DNA of 64,000 nucleotides, taken from Liolophura sinensis (lineage: Eukaryota > Mollusca > Polyplacophora > Chitonida > Chitonidae). The stretch lies in assembly GCF_032854445.1 (NCBI RefSeq), contig NC_088298.1, positions 3,778,160 to 3,842,159 on the forward strand, written 5' to 3'. This document shows positions 15,830 through 27,476 of the stretch, in pieces. How positions within the stretch are numbered: the first letter of the stretch is position 1; each line of letters opens with the position of its first letter. Under the pieces are notes generated by a model, which saw only the letters and a list, made by a program, of their open reading frames with translations, was not told where the DNA came from and did not search any database. The translations under genes and the position numbers were made by a program.

Positions 15830-15970
15830 GAGATGGTTTGTTTGTGTCACTAAAGATGCATGCTTCATAAAACTGTGCAAATTATTTCTCTAAACAACAT
15901 ACTTCTCTCAGAATGTTGCAAAATATTGGTTGGAGAGACGGTTGAAAATGTTGAAGAATTTGGGTAATTA
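15830..15970 (+). mobile_element. MITE-like element, second TCAACC-related family, truncated copy
   Basis: The segment ttctctcagaatgttgcaaa, then atattggttggagagacggt and tgaaaatgttgaagaatt, closely matches 63834-63893 inside the fuller copy at 63684-63893. Confidence 0.5.
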
Positions 15971-16141
15971 AAACTTTTTTTAATTAAAAATAAGAAAAAT
16001 GCATAACTTAAATCTTTATGGTGAAATGAAAATGGCCAAGATCACTGAAGCCTGTTATCCCAGTCACACCTCTGTAGTAAAATGCTTATCAAATACTGTA
16101 AATGACATAAGATTTCGTCCAAGGCTTAAGCTACTTGGACT

Positions 16142-16450
16142 GCTTCGGTGGCCTAATGGTTAGAGCGTCCGCCTCAAAGTCATGAGACCCAGGATCAAAT
16201 CAAAGACTTGTGATACTCGTTGCCTCACTTGGCGTTCAGTACTGAGAGGTCAGAGGAAGGAAACAGGAATGGTTGGCCTGGTGTCAGTATAATGTGACTG
16301 GGTGGGGTGTCATGTCTGGTGTCTTCGGCATGATACTTCAGCAGCACTTTGGCGGCCTCGACTCGCCCTGCCCCAAGAAAACACTATATGTACACACACT
16401 TTATGACTCCTCGTAGTCTGAAAAATTGTTAAGTACAATGTTAAAATGCT
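16142..16450 (+). mobile_element. SINE family C, near full length
   Basis: The tRNA-like head gcttcggtggcctaatggtt then agagcgtccgcctcaaagtc contains a box A-like segment, with the box B-like ccaggatcaaatc about 45 bases on. The body (gtgactgggtggggtgtcat, cttcggcatgatacttcag, gccctgccccaagaaaaca) recurs at 40975-41320 and, inverted, at 33181-33498. The tail ctgaaaaattgttaagtaca is shared with family B. Confidence 0.85.
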
Positions 16451-17744
16451 ATGCATGTATTCATTCCCCCTTAAGTTACTCATTTTGCCCAATTCTAGAG
16501 TTCGACTGATCTTAAAAAGGTGTCTTAAGGTTTGTGTAGAAGGTACGCTGATTGTATTACATGTACCTTTATTTACCTCGAAAATGTATTATTTAGTTGA
16601 GAATTGCATGGTTCCCCAAAATGTTTCTCTGTGAAAGGGATACAATTATACATGCAAATAATGGAGAATAATTATATTGTGCCTTCATAATTAAATCTAT
16701 GTGCATTCATACATTAGCTTTAACATGAAATCTCCTATCTTTCTTTGTCCACCAATCAGCTTGAATTGGCTATGCCTCACCACTGAAGCGAGTGTTACTA
16801 CAGGATCAGCAGAAATAATTGTCTTCAGTGAGCTGAACATAAGTGCTAATCCTACATCAATTGATGGTTCTAGCTTTAAATGAAAAAAAGCTATATTACA
16901 TGGATTTAATAAGAAAAAAACAAAATCAGAGCTATTGCCTGGTATTCCATTTTTGTGGTCACACCTGCATAAATGTAGCTGTAAAGAAGCAGGTGGAGAA
17001 AAGGAACAGTTGAAGCTCTGAAGCTCGCATGCAATGGAGGAAGGGAGACAATCGTTTAGGTTAGCATTGTAGTGGATCACTGCGCTGTCTTCGACAAGCG
17101 AATTTAGCCGATGGAGCCTCGAACAACATCTTGGACAAGCCGAGCCGGCTTTCTATGGGTAACAAAGAGAATCGCATTCGTGCAAAGATATGAAAATTGC
17201 ACTCTACTATCGCTTTACAAATATCACTAACGGAAAATCTAAGTCCTAGAGTACCCCGTGTAACAAGCTTCTGAAAATAATTCAAGGCATAAAGTCACCA
17301 CACGCCGTCAAAGCTTGTATGCAAATTAGGCTGGATGAGCAAAACCACCGGGGTTTACCGATCAAGAGCAACGAGTACTTATAATATGGGGAGGGTGGCG
17401 CGGAGGGGCTGTGTGTGACATGTATGTGTCAATTATCAGTATCGTGTTCAAGGCCGTTTGTAATGGGGCTCCGATGGGGAATGAGAGAGAATAATGCCAT
17501 GATCACGCGTTCACATTCGCGTGGAAGTGTTCAATTTAATGAGCTCAGAGTGACCAAAACTGCTTGCTATTTTTAACTTGGTATATGTCCTTAGTTCATG
17601 TTCTGATGTGATAGCCCTCGCAGATGGGTAGCTTTGTATGGGTTATGTCCAGTTTAATAAACGTACTTGTTGTTCAGTGAGCTAACTCATATATGGCCGA
17701 CAGTCATAGAACAGCAGCCCCCAATCAACTCAAGAACAGAGTGA
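16451..17744. other. Intergenic stretch
   Basis: No exon or repeat recognised with confidence. A 127-codon minus-strand open frame (16697-17080) shows no domain or splice support. Confidence 0.4.
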
Positions 17745-18075
17745 ATGAGTGAGTGCTTGGGGTTTAACGTCGTACTCAACAATTTTTCAGTCATAGGAGG
17801 ACGAAGGAATCCTTAGGGTGCATGTACGCGAAATGTGCCTCCTTTCCACCGCTCTTTGATTTAGTGCTGCATCACTGAGACGACTTACCGAAGGCAAGTA
17901 AGCCATTATACTGATACGGGTCAACCAGTCGTTGCAGTATCCCCTTCATGCCGAACGCCAAGCGAGGAAGTTACATCTTCCTCTTTTAAAGCCTTAGGTG
18001 TGACTCGATCAAGGATTGATCCTGGATCTACCGGTCCCGAAGCGGACGCTCTACCAACTGTGCTATCCGGGCCGG
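17745..18075 (-). mobile_element. SINE family B, full length, inverted
   Basis: Reads inward from gagtgagtgcttggggttta then acgtcgtactcaacaatttt, ending accaactgtgctatccgggcc. On the minus strand this is ggcccggatagcacagttgg then tagagcgtccgcttcgggac, a tRNA-like Pol III head. Family relatives lie at 19868, 26573 and 28181. Confidence 0.88.
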
Positions 18076-18322
18076 TTAAAAGAGGTTGCTAGCCTACAGG
18101 TGTTTTCAACGTGATATGGCCGTAGGCCTCAGGAACAAAGTGTTTACCTCTGAGAATTTTTCCTTAAATGATCCAAGCTATTCTTCTCAAACGTAATGGC
18201 AGATTTGTTGATAAAAGATGACATTTTAGCCCTCTCTGGGTTGGGAGAGGGGACTGCATCAGCAACTTTGCTTGCAGCCAGAAAACGACAGAAGACATAA
18301 AGTTTGTGTTTTGTAACATTTT

Positions 18323-18590
18323 AGGGCATTCTATCGTGATTGTGTTAACAAGTAACTGTTGATTTCAAGTCTAAATATTCAAAGCAGAGTTGAGCTGCAA
18401 ATGACACACAGTAGGGGTCTTTCCACGACCCCAAACCCCAAATCACGATCAGATCACGAAATCACGATAGAGGGCATTCTATCGTGATTGTGTTAACAAG
18501 TAACTGTTGATTTCAAGTCTAAATATCCAAAGCAAAGTTGAATTGCAAATGGCACATTGTAGGGGTCTTTCCACGACCGCAAACCCCAAA
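18323..18590 (+). repeat. 148-bp tandem duplication
   Basis: agggcattctatcgtgattg, then tgttaacaagtaactgttga and onwards to ggggtctttccacgac, occurs at 18323-18441 and 18471-18590 with a few substitutions. The spacer contains the short motif atcacgat repeated three times. Confidence 0.9.
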
Positions 18591-19664
18591 ACCAAAGGGA
18601 ACTGCAAGACTAGATTATTTCAGAAGGACCTTCACACTCTCATCCATCTGTCAGCGGGTGCCATGGATGTTTAACTATCATCTTACCCCTTAATTTGATG
18701 TCCACGGTGGCTTTAATTACGGAACCCTTGGAGTTGGCAGTCACGGGTTCGTGGTAAGATCAAGCTGTCTGGATAGAGGAGAAGATTTCTTTTCTCATCC
18801 GAAAAACAAAGTGAAGTCATTCATCGAACTCACTGTGAAACATGATGGTTTGTGGACGTTTTGACCTTGATGCCAAATCTGTCAAGCGCAGCACTTTTTG
18901 ATTTGGAAGGCGAACATTCCTTTTAAGAGGGGCTTTTTCATTAACTCATATACAGTCTGTTTCTGTGAATCCCGTGCACTACTGTGTATCCCGTTGGTGT
19001 AGATTGACTAATACAAGCATTTAACTCGTAAGAGGAGAATCGGTGGAAAGAAACATCCATGTTTTTACTGGGCCTTGGTGGTAAATTTGCCGGCTTATTC
19101 GCACTGGCTTGTTTGCGATTGAAATCAATGTCATTCATATGTATACATACACTTTTTGATCAGACCTTTGGCTCAGAAAAATGGCGTGCGTCTGATTTAG
19201 GGGAACTGTCAGTAACGCGCCTAAGTCGGTGGTTACAACGCTTACTTGTCTTTCCTTAACTGATGAATCTTGCAACCTGTCCTAAGTGAAATGATCTTGG
19301 AATGACGATAAACCATAACGAAATAAATAACTCAACACCTGTGAGTGCATATATTGTAGAAATACATTAATTATAATGCTGTTTTGGGCTGAATAGAAAA
19401 TTGCACGCCATTGCATTGAAACACGGTCACTAAATCAGGGAGGTTGTGTTTGGAGACAAATGAGTTCACGTTTTTGTCAAATTACACTGTGATGATTTGC
19501 CCTTCCATGGGAGAATTGTATATAATTTTCATGCCCCCTTGCCCCCCCCCCCCCCTCCGGCTTCCTGCGCTCCTGTCATAGACCCTATTCTTCAAATTGA
19601 CAATATTACCACATTACGTCAAACAGTGGTCAAGACAACTGTTATTGTTATATAATCGCAGTCT
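18591..19664. other. Intergenic stretch
   Basis: No gene recognised. A homopolymer C run lies near 19540-19555. Confidence 0.4.
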
Positions 19665-19860
19665 GGTATTTTGAATACATGCATAAGGGTAGTTTTTAGC
19701 CCGTCTATGTATATATGTAGAGTACAATAACACTTGACGTTCCATCAATGATGCGCTGTGTTCATGTTTCATGTTTAATCATTGTAAATTACAAATTTCA
19801 CGACTGTTAGTGTATCAGAATCAGTGTTAAGGTAAATGTTTGGGGTAGTATTTAAAGGAG
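19665..19860 (+). repeat. ~185-bp interspersed repeat (family E), single copy
   Basis: Contains gtagagtacaataacacttg, acgttccatcaatgatgcgc and gtaaattacaaatttcacga. These blocks are also found in order at 20195-20650, 35692-35830 and 51590-51910. Confidence 0.6.
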
Positions 19861-19867
19861 TATATAC

Positions 19868-20136
19868 CCGCACTGATAGCACAGCTGGTAGAGCGTCTGC
19901 CTCGGGAGGCGGTAGATCCGTTTTAAATCCTAAGACACCTGAGACCATAATAGAGGCTGTGGTAATTTCCACGCTTGGCGTTCAGCATTAAGGGTATAGT
20001 GCAACGACTGGTTGATCCGTATCGGGCGGGGCAACTTACTTGTTTTCGGTAAGTCGTCTTAGTGAAGGAGGACTAGATGCTCTCTTCGTGGTCATATGAC
20101 TGAAAAATTGTTAAAACTCAAGCAATCATTCACTCA
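19868..20136 (+). mobile_element. SINE family B, full length
   Basis: The tRNA-like head gcactgatagcacagctggt then agagcgtctgcctcgggagg is followed by cttggcgttcagcattaagg, then ggtaagtcgtcttagtgaag, and the tail catatgactgaaaaattgtt. I read the head as a Pol III promoter of a SINE, not a tRNA gene, because the cloverleaf does not close after box B. Confidence 0.88.
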
Positions 20137-20194
20137 AAAAGTATATACTGTATGCATTGGGCTAATTATATATATATCGATCGCTCAGTGATGT

Positions 20195-20650
20195 TCTATG
20201 TTCTATCGTTGATGCTCTATGTGCATAACACCTACCGTAAACTGACCGTAAGAGAATATTTAGAACTGGTCAAATTGTAATAAGGTAAATGTTGTAGGTC
20301 ACTATTGGTATCTCAAAATCACTGCATGTATCCAGCCCAGGTTTTACATATAGGGTATGCATGTATAGAGCACAATGACACCAGAGAATGTTCCGTCGTT
20401 AATGCTCTAAATATGTGCATAACAATTACCGTAAATCACAAACTTCAAGACAGTGTGTTGAGAAATAGAACTGATCAAGTTAAAGTAAATGTTACAGGTG
20501 GTATCCCAAAAGGTACTGTATGTATTCAACTCAGGTTTTACATACATGGATGCAGAGCACAATGGCACGAGGGGCATGTTCTATCATTGATGTTCTATAT
20601 AGGCAATGTGCATATTATCACTACCGTAAATTACAAATTTCACGACTTAC
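20195..20650 (+). repeat. Family E repeat, tandem copies of ~185 bp
   Basis: About two and a half tandem copies. Each runs: (ggt)ttctatcgttgatgctcta, tgtgcataa..accgtaaatyac, ggtaaatgttacaggtggtatc, gtatgtattcaactcagg, and agcacaatgacaccaga. Copies are roughly 75-85% alike by eye. Confidence 0.65.
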
Positions 20651-20789
20651 TTGTATTTTATGCTTTGCGCTGACGCTTTGCACCCATGTGTCTCCTATAT
20701 TGGCGAACTCTTTGGTAGCCTTGCTATCAAATTTAAGGATTTTTAATCTGGCTTGTAGCGTATATCGCGCTGAGTTACGAGCCTATGAT

Positions 20790-21165
20790 ATATTTATTTA
20801 TTTATTTATTTGATTGGTGTTTTACGCCGTACTCAAAAATATTTCACTTCTACGTCTGGCCTGTCATATATGAATGGTTTTAAAATGCATAGGCCTATAT
20901 TAGATCAGTAAAAGTGGCTTATAGGCCTACAGAACAAACATAGAGATCCACAGCATACTTTAGCAGGCCTATATCAGAGTTGATATTTGTTTATTTGTTT
21001 GGTGTTTTACAACCTACTCAAGAATATTTTGCTTATAATACGACGGCGGCCAACATTATATGATGGGAGGAAACCGGGCAGAACCCGAGGGAAGCATCAA
21101 TCGTGTGGCGGCAACGGTGCTGTAGGTTAGACCACGGTTAGAGTAACCCTTTGACGATTAAACAT
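20790..21165 (-). mobile_element. Two inverted fragments of SINE family A
   Basis: 20790-20862 has tttatttatttgattggtgt then tttacgccgtactcaaaaat. 20990-21165 has ttggtgttttacaacctact, then acgacggcggccaacattat and gggaggaaaccgggcagaac. Both are the minus-strand reading of the family A tail. Confidence 0.8.
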
Positions 21166-21249
21166 AAATAAATAATTACTTTACGCGCTAATTAACAAAG
21201 TACACAGTCCTATCAGTGAAACTGTATGGCTCACTGCCGGTATTAGCTC

Positions 21250-21318
21250 CACCTAGGGCCTACCTCTACACCTTCGCTGACTCTACGGGATGTTAGGGGT
21301 GTAGAGGTAGGCCTACGT
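21250..21318. repeat. Inverted repeat/hairpin upstream of LSM5
   Basis: ggcctacctctacacc at 21257-21272 is perfectly inverted as ggtgtagaggtaggcc at 21298-21313, with a 25-base loop. The match continues outward with one indel (ccacctag versus ctacgtgg). Confidence 0.85.
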
Positions 21319-21581
21319 GGACCTATATTGGCCTACCGGTGTCAGACACGAAATATATATAGCGGTAGGTCTAATTAAGCGTCGAGATTTACCTTTTGGC
21401 CCGCCAAAAGAAGAATTATGCAGCGTCTAATTTCTTATAGGCCTATGTTTCGATGAATTTTTTTTTTAAAAAATGTTAGTAATGCCTAAGTGTTCGTATT
21501 TTAGTGAAATATGCGACACTTGTGTCAACGAAAAATGCATGTAAAATGAATGCTGATTGAAGTAGTACAAGACACCCGCCT

Positions 21582-21651
21582 GCAGCAGACATTCCACTTT
21601 ATCCCAGAAAACACGTGCAGCAGACATTCCACTTTATCCCAGAAAACACGT
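21582..21651 (+). promoter_or_regulatory. 35-bp tandem duplication with CACGTG boxes, ~100 bp upstream of the LSM5 start
   Basis: gcagcagacattccacttta followed by tcccagaaaacacgt occurs twice in direct succession (21582-21616 and 21617-21651). Each junction creates a perfect E-box CACGTG (21612-21617 and 21647-21652). The position just upstream of the LSM5 first exon suggests a promoter-proximal site. That is inference. Confidence 0.5.
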
Positions 21652-21750
21652 GACCTGGATTGGAGCGTATCGCACGAAAGGTTTGACTTTTTGATGGCGG
21701 CGAGCATGCGTTTTCATTATTGAAAGACAATTTTAAAGTAAAGATCAGAA

Positions 21751-24700
21751 ATGACGACTTTCACAAACCCGTCTCAACTTTTGCCACTCGGTAAGTGTCC
21801 TGTCTTTGTAACAGTGTTTAATGCACAGTTGTAGAAACGGATTTAGAATTTACTGTAATGATTTTCCTCCGATGCCTTACAACAACAACAACATCACATG
21901 TTACGCGTGGTTCGAAAATGAAATTCGGGAAGATCTTTTAATCAATTTGGACATTCTTAGACTAAAGCTGGGGTTCTTGCGGATATCACGAGGCAGAGGG
22001 TTTGTCGTCAGTTCACTGAAGAACATGGTTTTCACAATGAGCATTAGAGAAGCCGGTTAACAGAAACCTCGACTTTACAACTCACATCTGTTGAGTGGCC
22101 CTAGCACCAGTAGCACTAGAAGGCTTCATTTGTCATTCATTATAGCCCCTTCCACCCACCCACCCACCCAAACCCAAACCCAACCCATAGGCTTTATCGA
22201 GCTAGTGTAACCTAGGCTTAATTTCAATTAAATAAAAGGTTCAACAGTTTCTGATATTTACCTGCCTCAGTTGTTGAATTCAAAAACCTGTTAGGTCCAT
22301 ACCGGAGGACACTTTGCTGAAGGAAGTAGGCCTTTAAATCCACGTTAAAACGGTGGCACACACCAATTTCTGCTGTGCATTAAATATAATAGGACCCTAC
22401 TTACCACTTCTGCAAATGTAAGTCCATTCCTGAGTCATAATGTTGTAAAATTCACAGAAATATTTAATTCTTGCTCGTCAAAAAAACTTTGTGCTGTCAT
22501 GGTGAGTCGGATGTATTGAAATCTTGGAATCGCATGCCAAAAGATATGGAAATCAATCTTACAACACAACCATGCAACCAGTTTTAAATGACAACTTTAG
22601 TAATGCTATCCTAAGTCATCATGGATGCAGTACAATTTGCCCAGTGAGTCGCGCCAGAAAAATTAATTCTAAAGGCTCCAGTCAAGGCTTGCGGCTATTT
22701 CGTGCACATCTGCTTCGTTAACCATGTTTTCTGCCCCTGGACTCGGATACAATCCGTATTTTCAATACACCCGAAGCATCGCGTGTGCACACTGCAATTT
22801 TGAAGAGAGAAAAGGCAACACTTACCAAGTTTTCTGCATATAACTAGTCTGAAATTGATTAAAACTTGAAGGAGCGATAGAAGAGACCCATCCCTTCTCA
22901 GGGATAAAAGTACACCTCAACATTTAATTTAATTGAACTACCTAGGCTTCAGTTAGTGTACTGCAATATATAGGGCATAAGGTTTATAGTTCTGGCTTGA
23001 CACAGTCATATTATTGTGCAGGTGACCACCTGCCAACATGACGAATAGGTTTCGTTTTAACATGGGGCAATGGTCTTTTGAGGCAGGCAAAGGAGGAGTG
23101 CTTAGTGTGCAGATTTGTGTTGGTTGTACTTCACAGGAGACACGAGAAAAGTGACTGAGGTGCAAGTTGGCAGAACTCTGGAACTACTCCAAGAAAATCA
23201 AGTAGAATGTTGTGTAGCTCTACCCGTTTCTGTTTCTGAAAAAGTTTCCCAGCATGTGACATACAAATGCAGTATGTATTGGTGGGAGATCCCTGGTCGT
23301 CAACAAGTGTTACACAGCGCAAAGTACAGCGCAAACATTGTCGTCAATGCCTCACAACCTTATGCATTGTGAAAATCTACAGATTTGCTGTCCTAGGGTG
23401 ATTTTGAATCTGCACCTTATGCTTTTTAGTAATTGAAACGCAAGTCATTCAAACCACTAGACCACCCCACTCCCACATATGTGCTGTGTTTTAGCCAGTT
23501 ATAAATGTTTATTGTTTATTTTTCAGAACTGGTGGACAAATGTATAGGACACAGAATTCATATCATCATGAAAAATGACAAAGAAATTGTTGGAACGCTT
23601 TTGGGCTTTGATGATTTTGTCAGTATCCTTTTGATTTAAAGCATTTGGTAATACATAGATTTTACAACATTATTGTTTTCTGCTTTGTGTGTGTGTGTGT
23701 GTGTTTTTTTTTTCTTATTGTTAATCCACACCAATTTACTTCATTGTTTTGTGGGCAGAACAAATATTTTTCTAATGTCTTCAGAGGATATAAAAATAAA
23801 GCTTAAAATAGTTCTAATTTGTGGGAAATATGGACTGTCTTAGCAATTCTTTCCCTGTTAAAGATGTATTCATTTGATGAGAAAGCTTTGAAAAACAGGA
23901 AAATCATGAAAATATCCAGAATGGACAAAATAAAAAGGTGGAATTTCTGTTTTATTTCTTATTCAACTTCTTGCAATTTTTTTGTGTCGGTTCATCTGTA
24001 AAATACAAAAATAAAATTGATGTTGTCTAAACGGCTATATGAATTTGCATATTTAAAGCCAGTACTCTTGTCAATTTGAGTGCATCTTGGGGTAAGGAAA
24101 TTTGTCAGATAATTTACAACAAAGTACCACAAGCATATGATCTCTGAACTGTTACTTTGCATAATGCACGTTTTTTGTCCACCTACATACAAGGGGTACA
24201 TTGTATATTGCGAACCTCCTTGGTTGAGTTGCACAATGACTCAGGATTCTCAAACCAATGTGATGGTTGTGAGTTCAAGTCCCCACATGAACCCCCCCCC
24301 CCTTCCCCCAACCACCGTATAAAAGTGAAATACTCTTCAGTAAGGCATAAAATAACAAGCAAAGAGATAAGTAAATAAATTCTACCTTAATGCTCCCCAT
24401 CACTATATAAGTTAAATATTTCTGAGTACAGTCAGCATAGAACACCAATCAACCAAATAAATAAGCTTTATAATGCTTCAGTTATAACAGAGTATCAACT
24501 GGTTACTAAAAATTCGACCACAAAGGAGCATTTTTGGAGGCAAATAAATGTCATAAATAACTTTTACATTATCCCAGTAGGATATCATCCCACCTTCCAA
24601 GCACCTCCCAAAGCACCTTTCTAAAATCAGTAAAACTTTCAGAATCTGGAAAAATGAGTAACAGTCATGGACGAAATTTTAGGTCATTTAGGGTAGTTGT

Positions 24701-27476
24701 TAAAGGAGAAGAAAACATAAAAATGATGCCAAAATCAGATGAAAAACTTATTTACAAGTATGGTCTTTAATATTTTATTGATTTTTTTCTCAAGAGAAAA
24801 GGGTATTTGAAAATATTTTTGAATGGTGGGTATTTGGGACCAGCTTTTGGTATTTATCGTTGTTGCATAATAAAGTTCTAAATAAGGATGTGATGCTTGT
24901 CTAATAAATTTATTTCAATGTAAATTTGTTGTTATAGATCGAAACATATGCATTTAACATAAATTATGATAATATTTATGAAAATATTAAAAATTTAAAT
25001 ATGATCCAAAACGAGGTTTGATACATTTGTTAGCTGAAAAAAAAACAAATTCTAGTGCAAAAATATTTATTAAACCTGTGTTTAACATTATTAAACAAAA
25101 ACTATAAATACCGATAGGTGGTCCCAAATACCCACCATACAAAAATTATTTTCAAGTATCTTTTTCTCCTTAAGGAAAAATCAGAAAAAATATTGAAGAC
25201 CACATTTAGGAAAACTTTTCGTACTCTTTCATCTGAGCTTTATGTCATTTTTATGTTTTCTCCACCTTTAAGCTTTTGGCCTAAATATTCCTACATCTAT
25301 TGTTGGTAAGTGAAAAAGTTGTTTTTTGATGCATACAGTTTTTGTTGATCTTTCTTGTCCTGATTACAAGTTGATCATGCAGTGATTACTTCATTTATTC
25401 CATCTAAGGAGTCTCAATCAGTCAATCAGTCAGTTACTTGACTGAGTGAATGAGTGCTTGGTGTTTACATGAAGTCAGGAAATCATTTATATGTTTCCTT
25501 GATTCAATCATTTCCTCAGATATGGTATTGGAAGATGTTACAGAATTGTAAGTACACCTTTTGTTTCCTTTTAGACAGTAAAGTTGTGAAGATATTGATA
25601 GAATGTTTCTGTGAAAAATCAAATATTTTATGAGACCTCCGTTTAAGAGGTGGTTAGCACGCCAGCGCGGCACAATGACCTCTGGAGCCTCACACCAATG
25701 TGAGCTCACGTCCAGCTCATGCTGGCTTCCTGTCCGTGTGTCGGAAGGTCTGCCAGCAACCTGTGGAAGGTTGTGGGTTGCCCCGGGCTTTGTTCAGTTT
25801 TCTCCCACCATAATGCTGGCTGCCAGTGAAATAGTACTGAGAACAGCGTTAAACACCAGTGAAATAAATAAATAAATAAATAAATGAATGAATCTATCAA
25901 ATATTCTAGACTAATAAGTACTAGATCAAAGTCCTGTGATATAAATTGATGATAAATCTTTCTCCCCGCTTAATGTCCCAAGTACTTGGTTTAGATGGTT
26001 TTAGAATGAGTAGATGTGTTTGGCTTCCAGTCACTACATATGACACCTGACATCCCAGGTTCAAACCTGACCTTTGACAGGGAATTTGTTGATTTTCTAG
26101 CTCTAACTGTATCTGAGGCCTTGCACGATGACCTTTCTGCTCATGCAACTGACTGCCATCTACGAGTGAAAAATCCTTGAGAATAACACAAACAACAGTC
26201 AGATAAATAAGTAAATACAAAATAATCAGGGTAGTTGATCACTTTGTTCTCCTATTTTCAGTGAAAGCACACCAGAAGGCAGACGGGTTACCAGGTTAGA
26301 CCAGATTTTGTTAAACGGCAACAACATAACAATGGTGAGTATTCAATTTTTCCGCAAATTTTTGGCTTAATCCTGAATCCGATTACAGCAGTTATCAGTT
26401 TGTCCTGATACACAAGTAGTGTTATCTCTAAAACACAGAGATTTGATTGACACTTGATATTTGGACGCTTCATTCAAAAAAACTTCACAAAAAAATGGTC
26501 CCTGTGCTTTAAGGTTTCATGAAATCTAATGCTTGTTGTATCAGTACCCCTATGTTTAGTTGTATGTACACACCGGCCCTGATGGCTCATTTTGGGGCGG
26601 TAGATCCAGGGTTGTCACTTTGGCATTGCATTTGCTTGGCATTCAACTTTAAGGGGTTAGTGCAACAACTGGTTAATCAGTACAATGGCTTGGGTGGGGC
26701 GGCTTATGGCTCACCACTCGGTAAGTTGTGTCAGGAAAGCAGCACTAGATAAAAGAGCAGTGGAAATCCGTCCTGCAACAAGGAGGCACTTTTTATGCAC
26801 TCTTAAGGACTCCGTTGTTATATGACTGAAAAATTGACTGAAGTACAATGTTAAACCCTAAGCACTCACTTTAATATGCACATCTATGAGTGCAAATTGA
26901 AATTGTCGGCCTAGATCTTAGGAGGTAAAGATGGCAGAAAAGTTAAAGGATACTGTACCGGAATGTGAATTATGGTTTTAAAGGGATACAGAATTGATGC
27001 TGATTGGCTGGCAGTGGAGATAGGGTTTTCTGGGTTAAATGTTGCAGCCTTGGTCATGCTTGAATAAATGTAACACGCCTGTAATTCAGTTCAGGCAAGG
27101 CAAAGCAAAGCTTCTGTATCTCTTTAAGGAAAGTGAAAAACTTTATGCAAAAACAAAGACAAAAAAAACTCTCCTTTTTGAGTAAATAAAGTCATCATTG
27201 AAATTAATGAGGGGAAGGGGGATCAGCTTAACTTCACCTTAGTGCTTCAGCAAAACTGTAGTTTGGTTCCTCCGAGGATTGTTTCGTGCCTTTCAGTTTG
27301 TATATCAGAACACACTGTAGACTGCATGCCAGTAATAAGAAGTGAAAAAACAAAGACTTCATTTGCCCTTTAATGCACACTCTACTCCTGATTTAATGAA
27401 ATATTTAATATATCATTTTTTCTTTATTGATTTTGTTTTGCAGTTGGTGCCAGGTGGAGAAGGTCCTGAAGTGTGA
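21751..27476 (+). CDS. LSM5: U6 snRNA-associated Sm-like protein LSm5 (complete, five exons)
   Basis: Coding exons are 21751-21790, 23527-23622, 25520-25547, 26262-26334 and 27444-27476. All introns are GT-AG and the phases join correctly to give 89 residues. The protein begins [20 protein letters not shown], almost the same as vertebrate LSm5 after its extreme N-terminus. The Sm1 region is about residues 24-45 ([20 protein letters not shown]) and Sm2 is [10 protein letters not shown] at 70-79. The C-terminus [10 protein letters not shown] is the family hallmark, and length matches human LSm5 (91 aa). LSm5 is a subunit of the heptameric LSm2-8 ring that binds the U6 snRNA 3' end in the nucleus and of the LSm1-7 ring in cytoplasmic mRNA decay. 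Intron 2 (23623-25519) carries a foldback element and SINE remnants; introns 3 and 4 carry more SINEs. Confidence 0.97.
24228..24464 (+). mobile_element. Two degenerate SINE family A pieces in LSM5 intron 2
   Basis: 24228-24380 has gcacaatgactcaggattct, then gtgagttcaagtcc and agtgaaatactcttcagtaa. 24390-24464 repeats the tail, ending caccaatcaaccaaataaat. Confidence 0.65.
24700..25272. mobile_element. Foldback element: ~160-bp inverted repeats in LSM5 intron 2
   Basis: The left arm 24700-24856 (ttaaaggagaagaaaacata ... aatggtgggtatttgggacc ... tattta) is inverted in the right arm 25105-25272 (taaataccgataggtggtcc, caaatacccaccatac ... tatgttttctccacctttaa). The arms enclose an AT-rich spacer of about 250 bases, and by eye they are roughly 80% complementary. 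There is no coding capacity. It fits a non-autonomous long-TIR transposon and would form a large hairpin in pre-mRNA. Confidence 0.8.
25636..25894 (+). mobile_element. SINE family A, near full length, LSM5 intron 3
   Basis: aagaggtggttagcacgcca, gcggcacaatgacctctgga, gtccagctcatgctggcttc, ccaccataatgctggctgcc and a (aaat)n tail. It starts about 90 bases after LSM5 exon 3. Confidence 0.85.
26573..26870 (+). mobile_element. SINE family B, LSM5 intron 4
   Basis: ccggccctgatggctcattt head (decayed), then ttagtgcaacaactggttaa, agcagcactagataaaagag, and tail gttaaaccctaagcactcac. Confidence 0.85.

Noticed and set aside
16142..16210. tRNA gene (also heads at 19868, 50475 and minus-strand 18075, 28547, 33498)
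   Set aside because: Box A and B are tRNA-like but the acceptor stem does not close and each head runs into a repeated SINE body.
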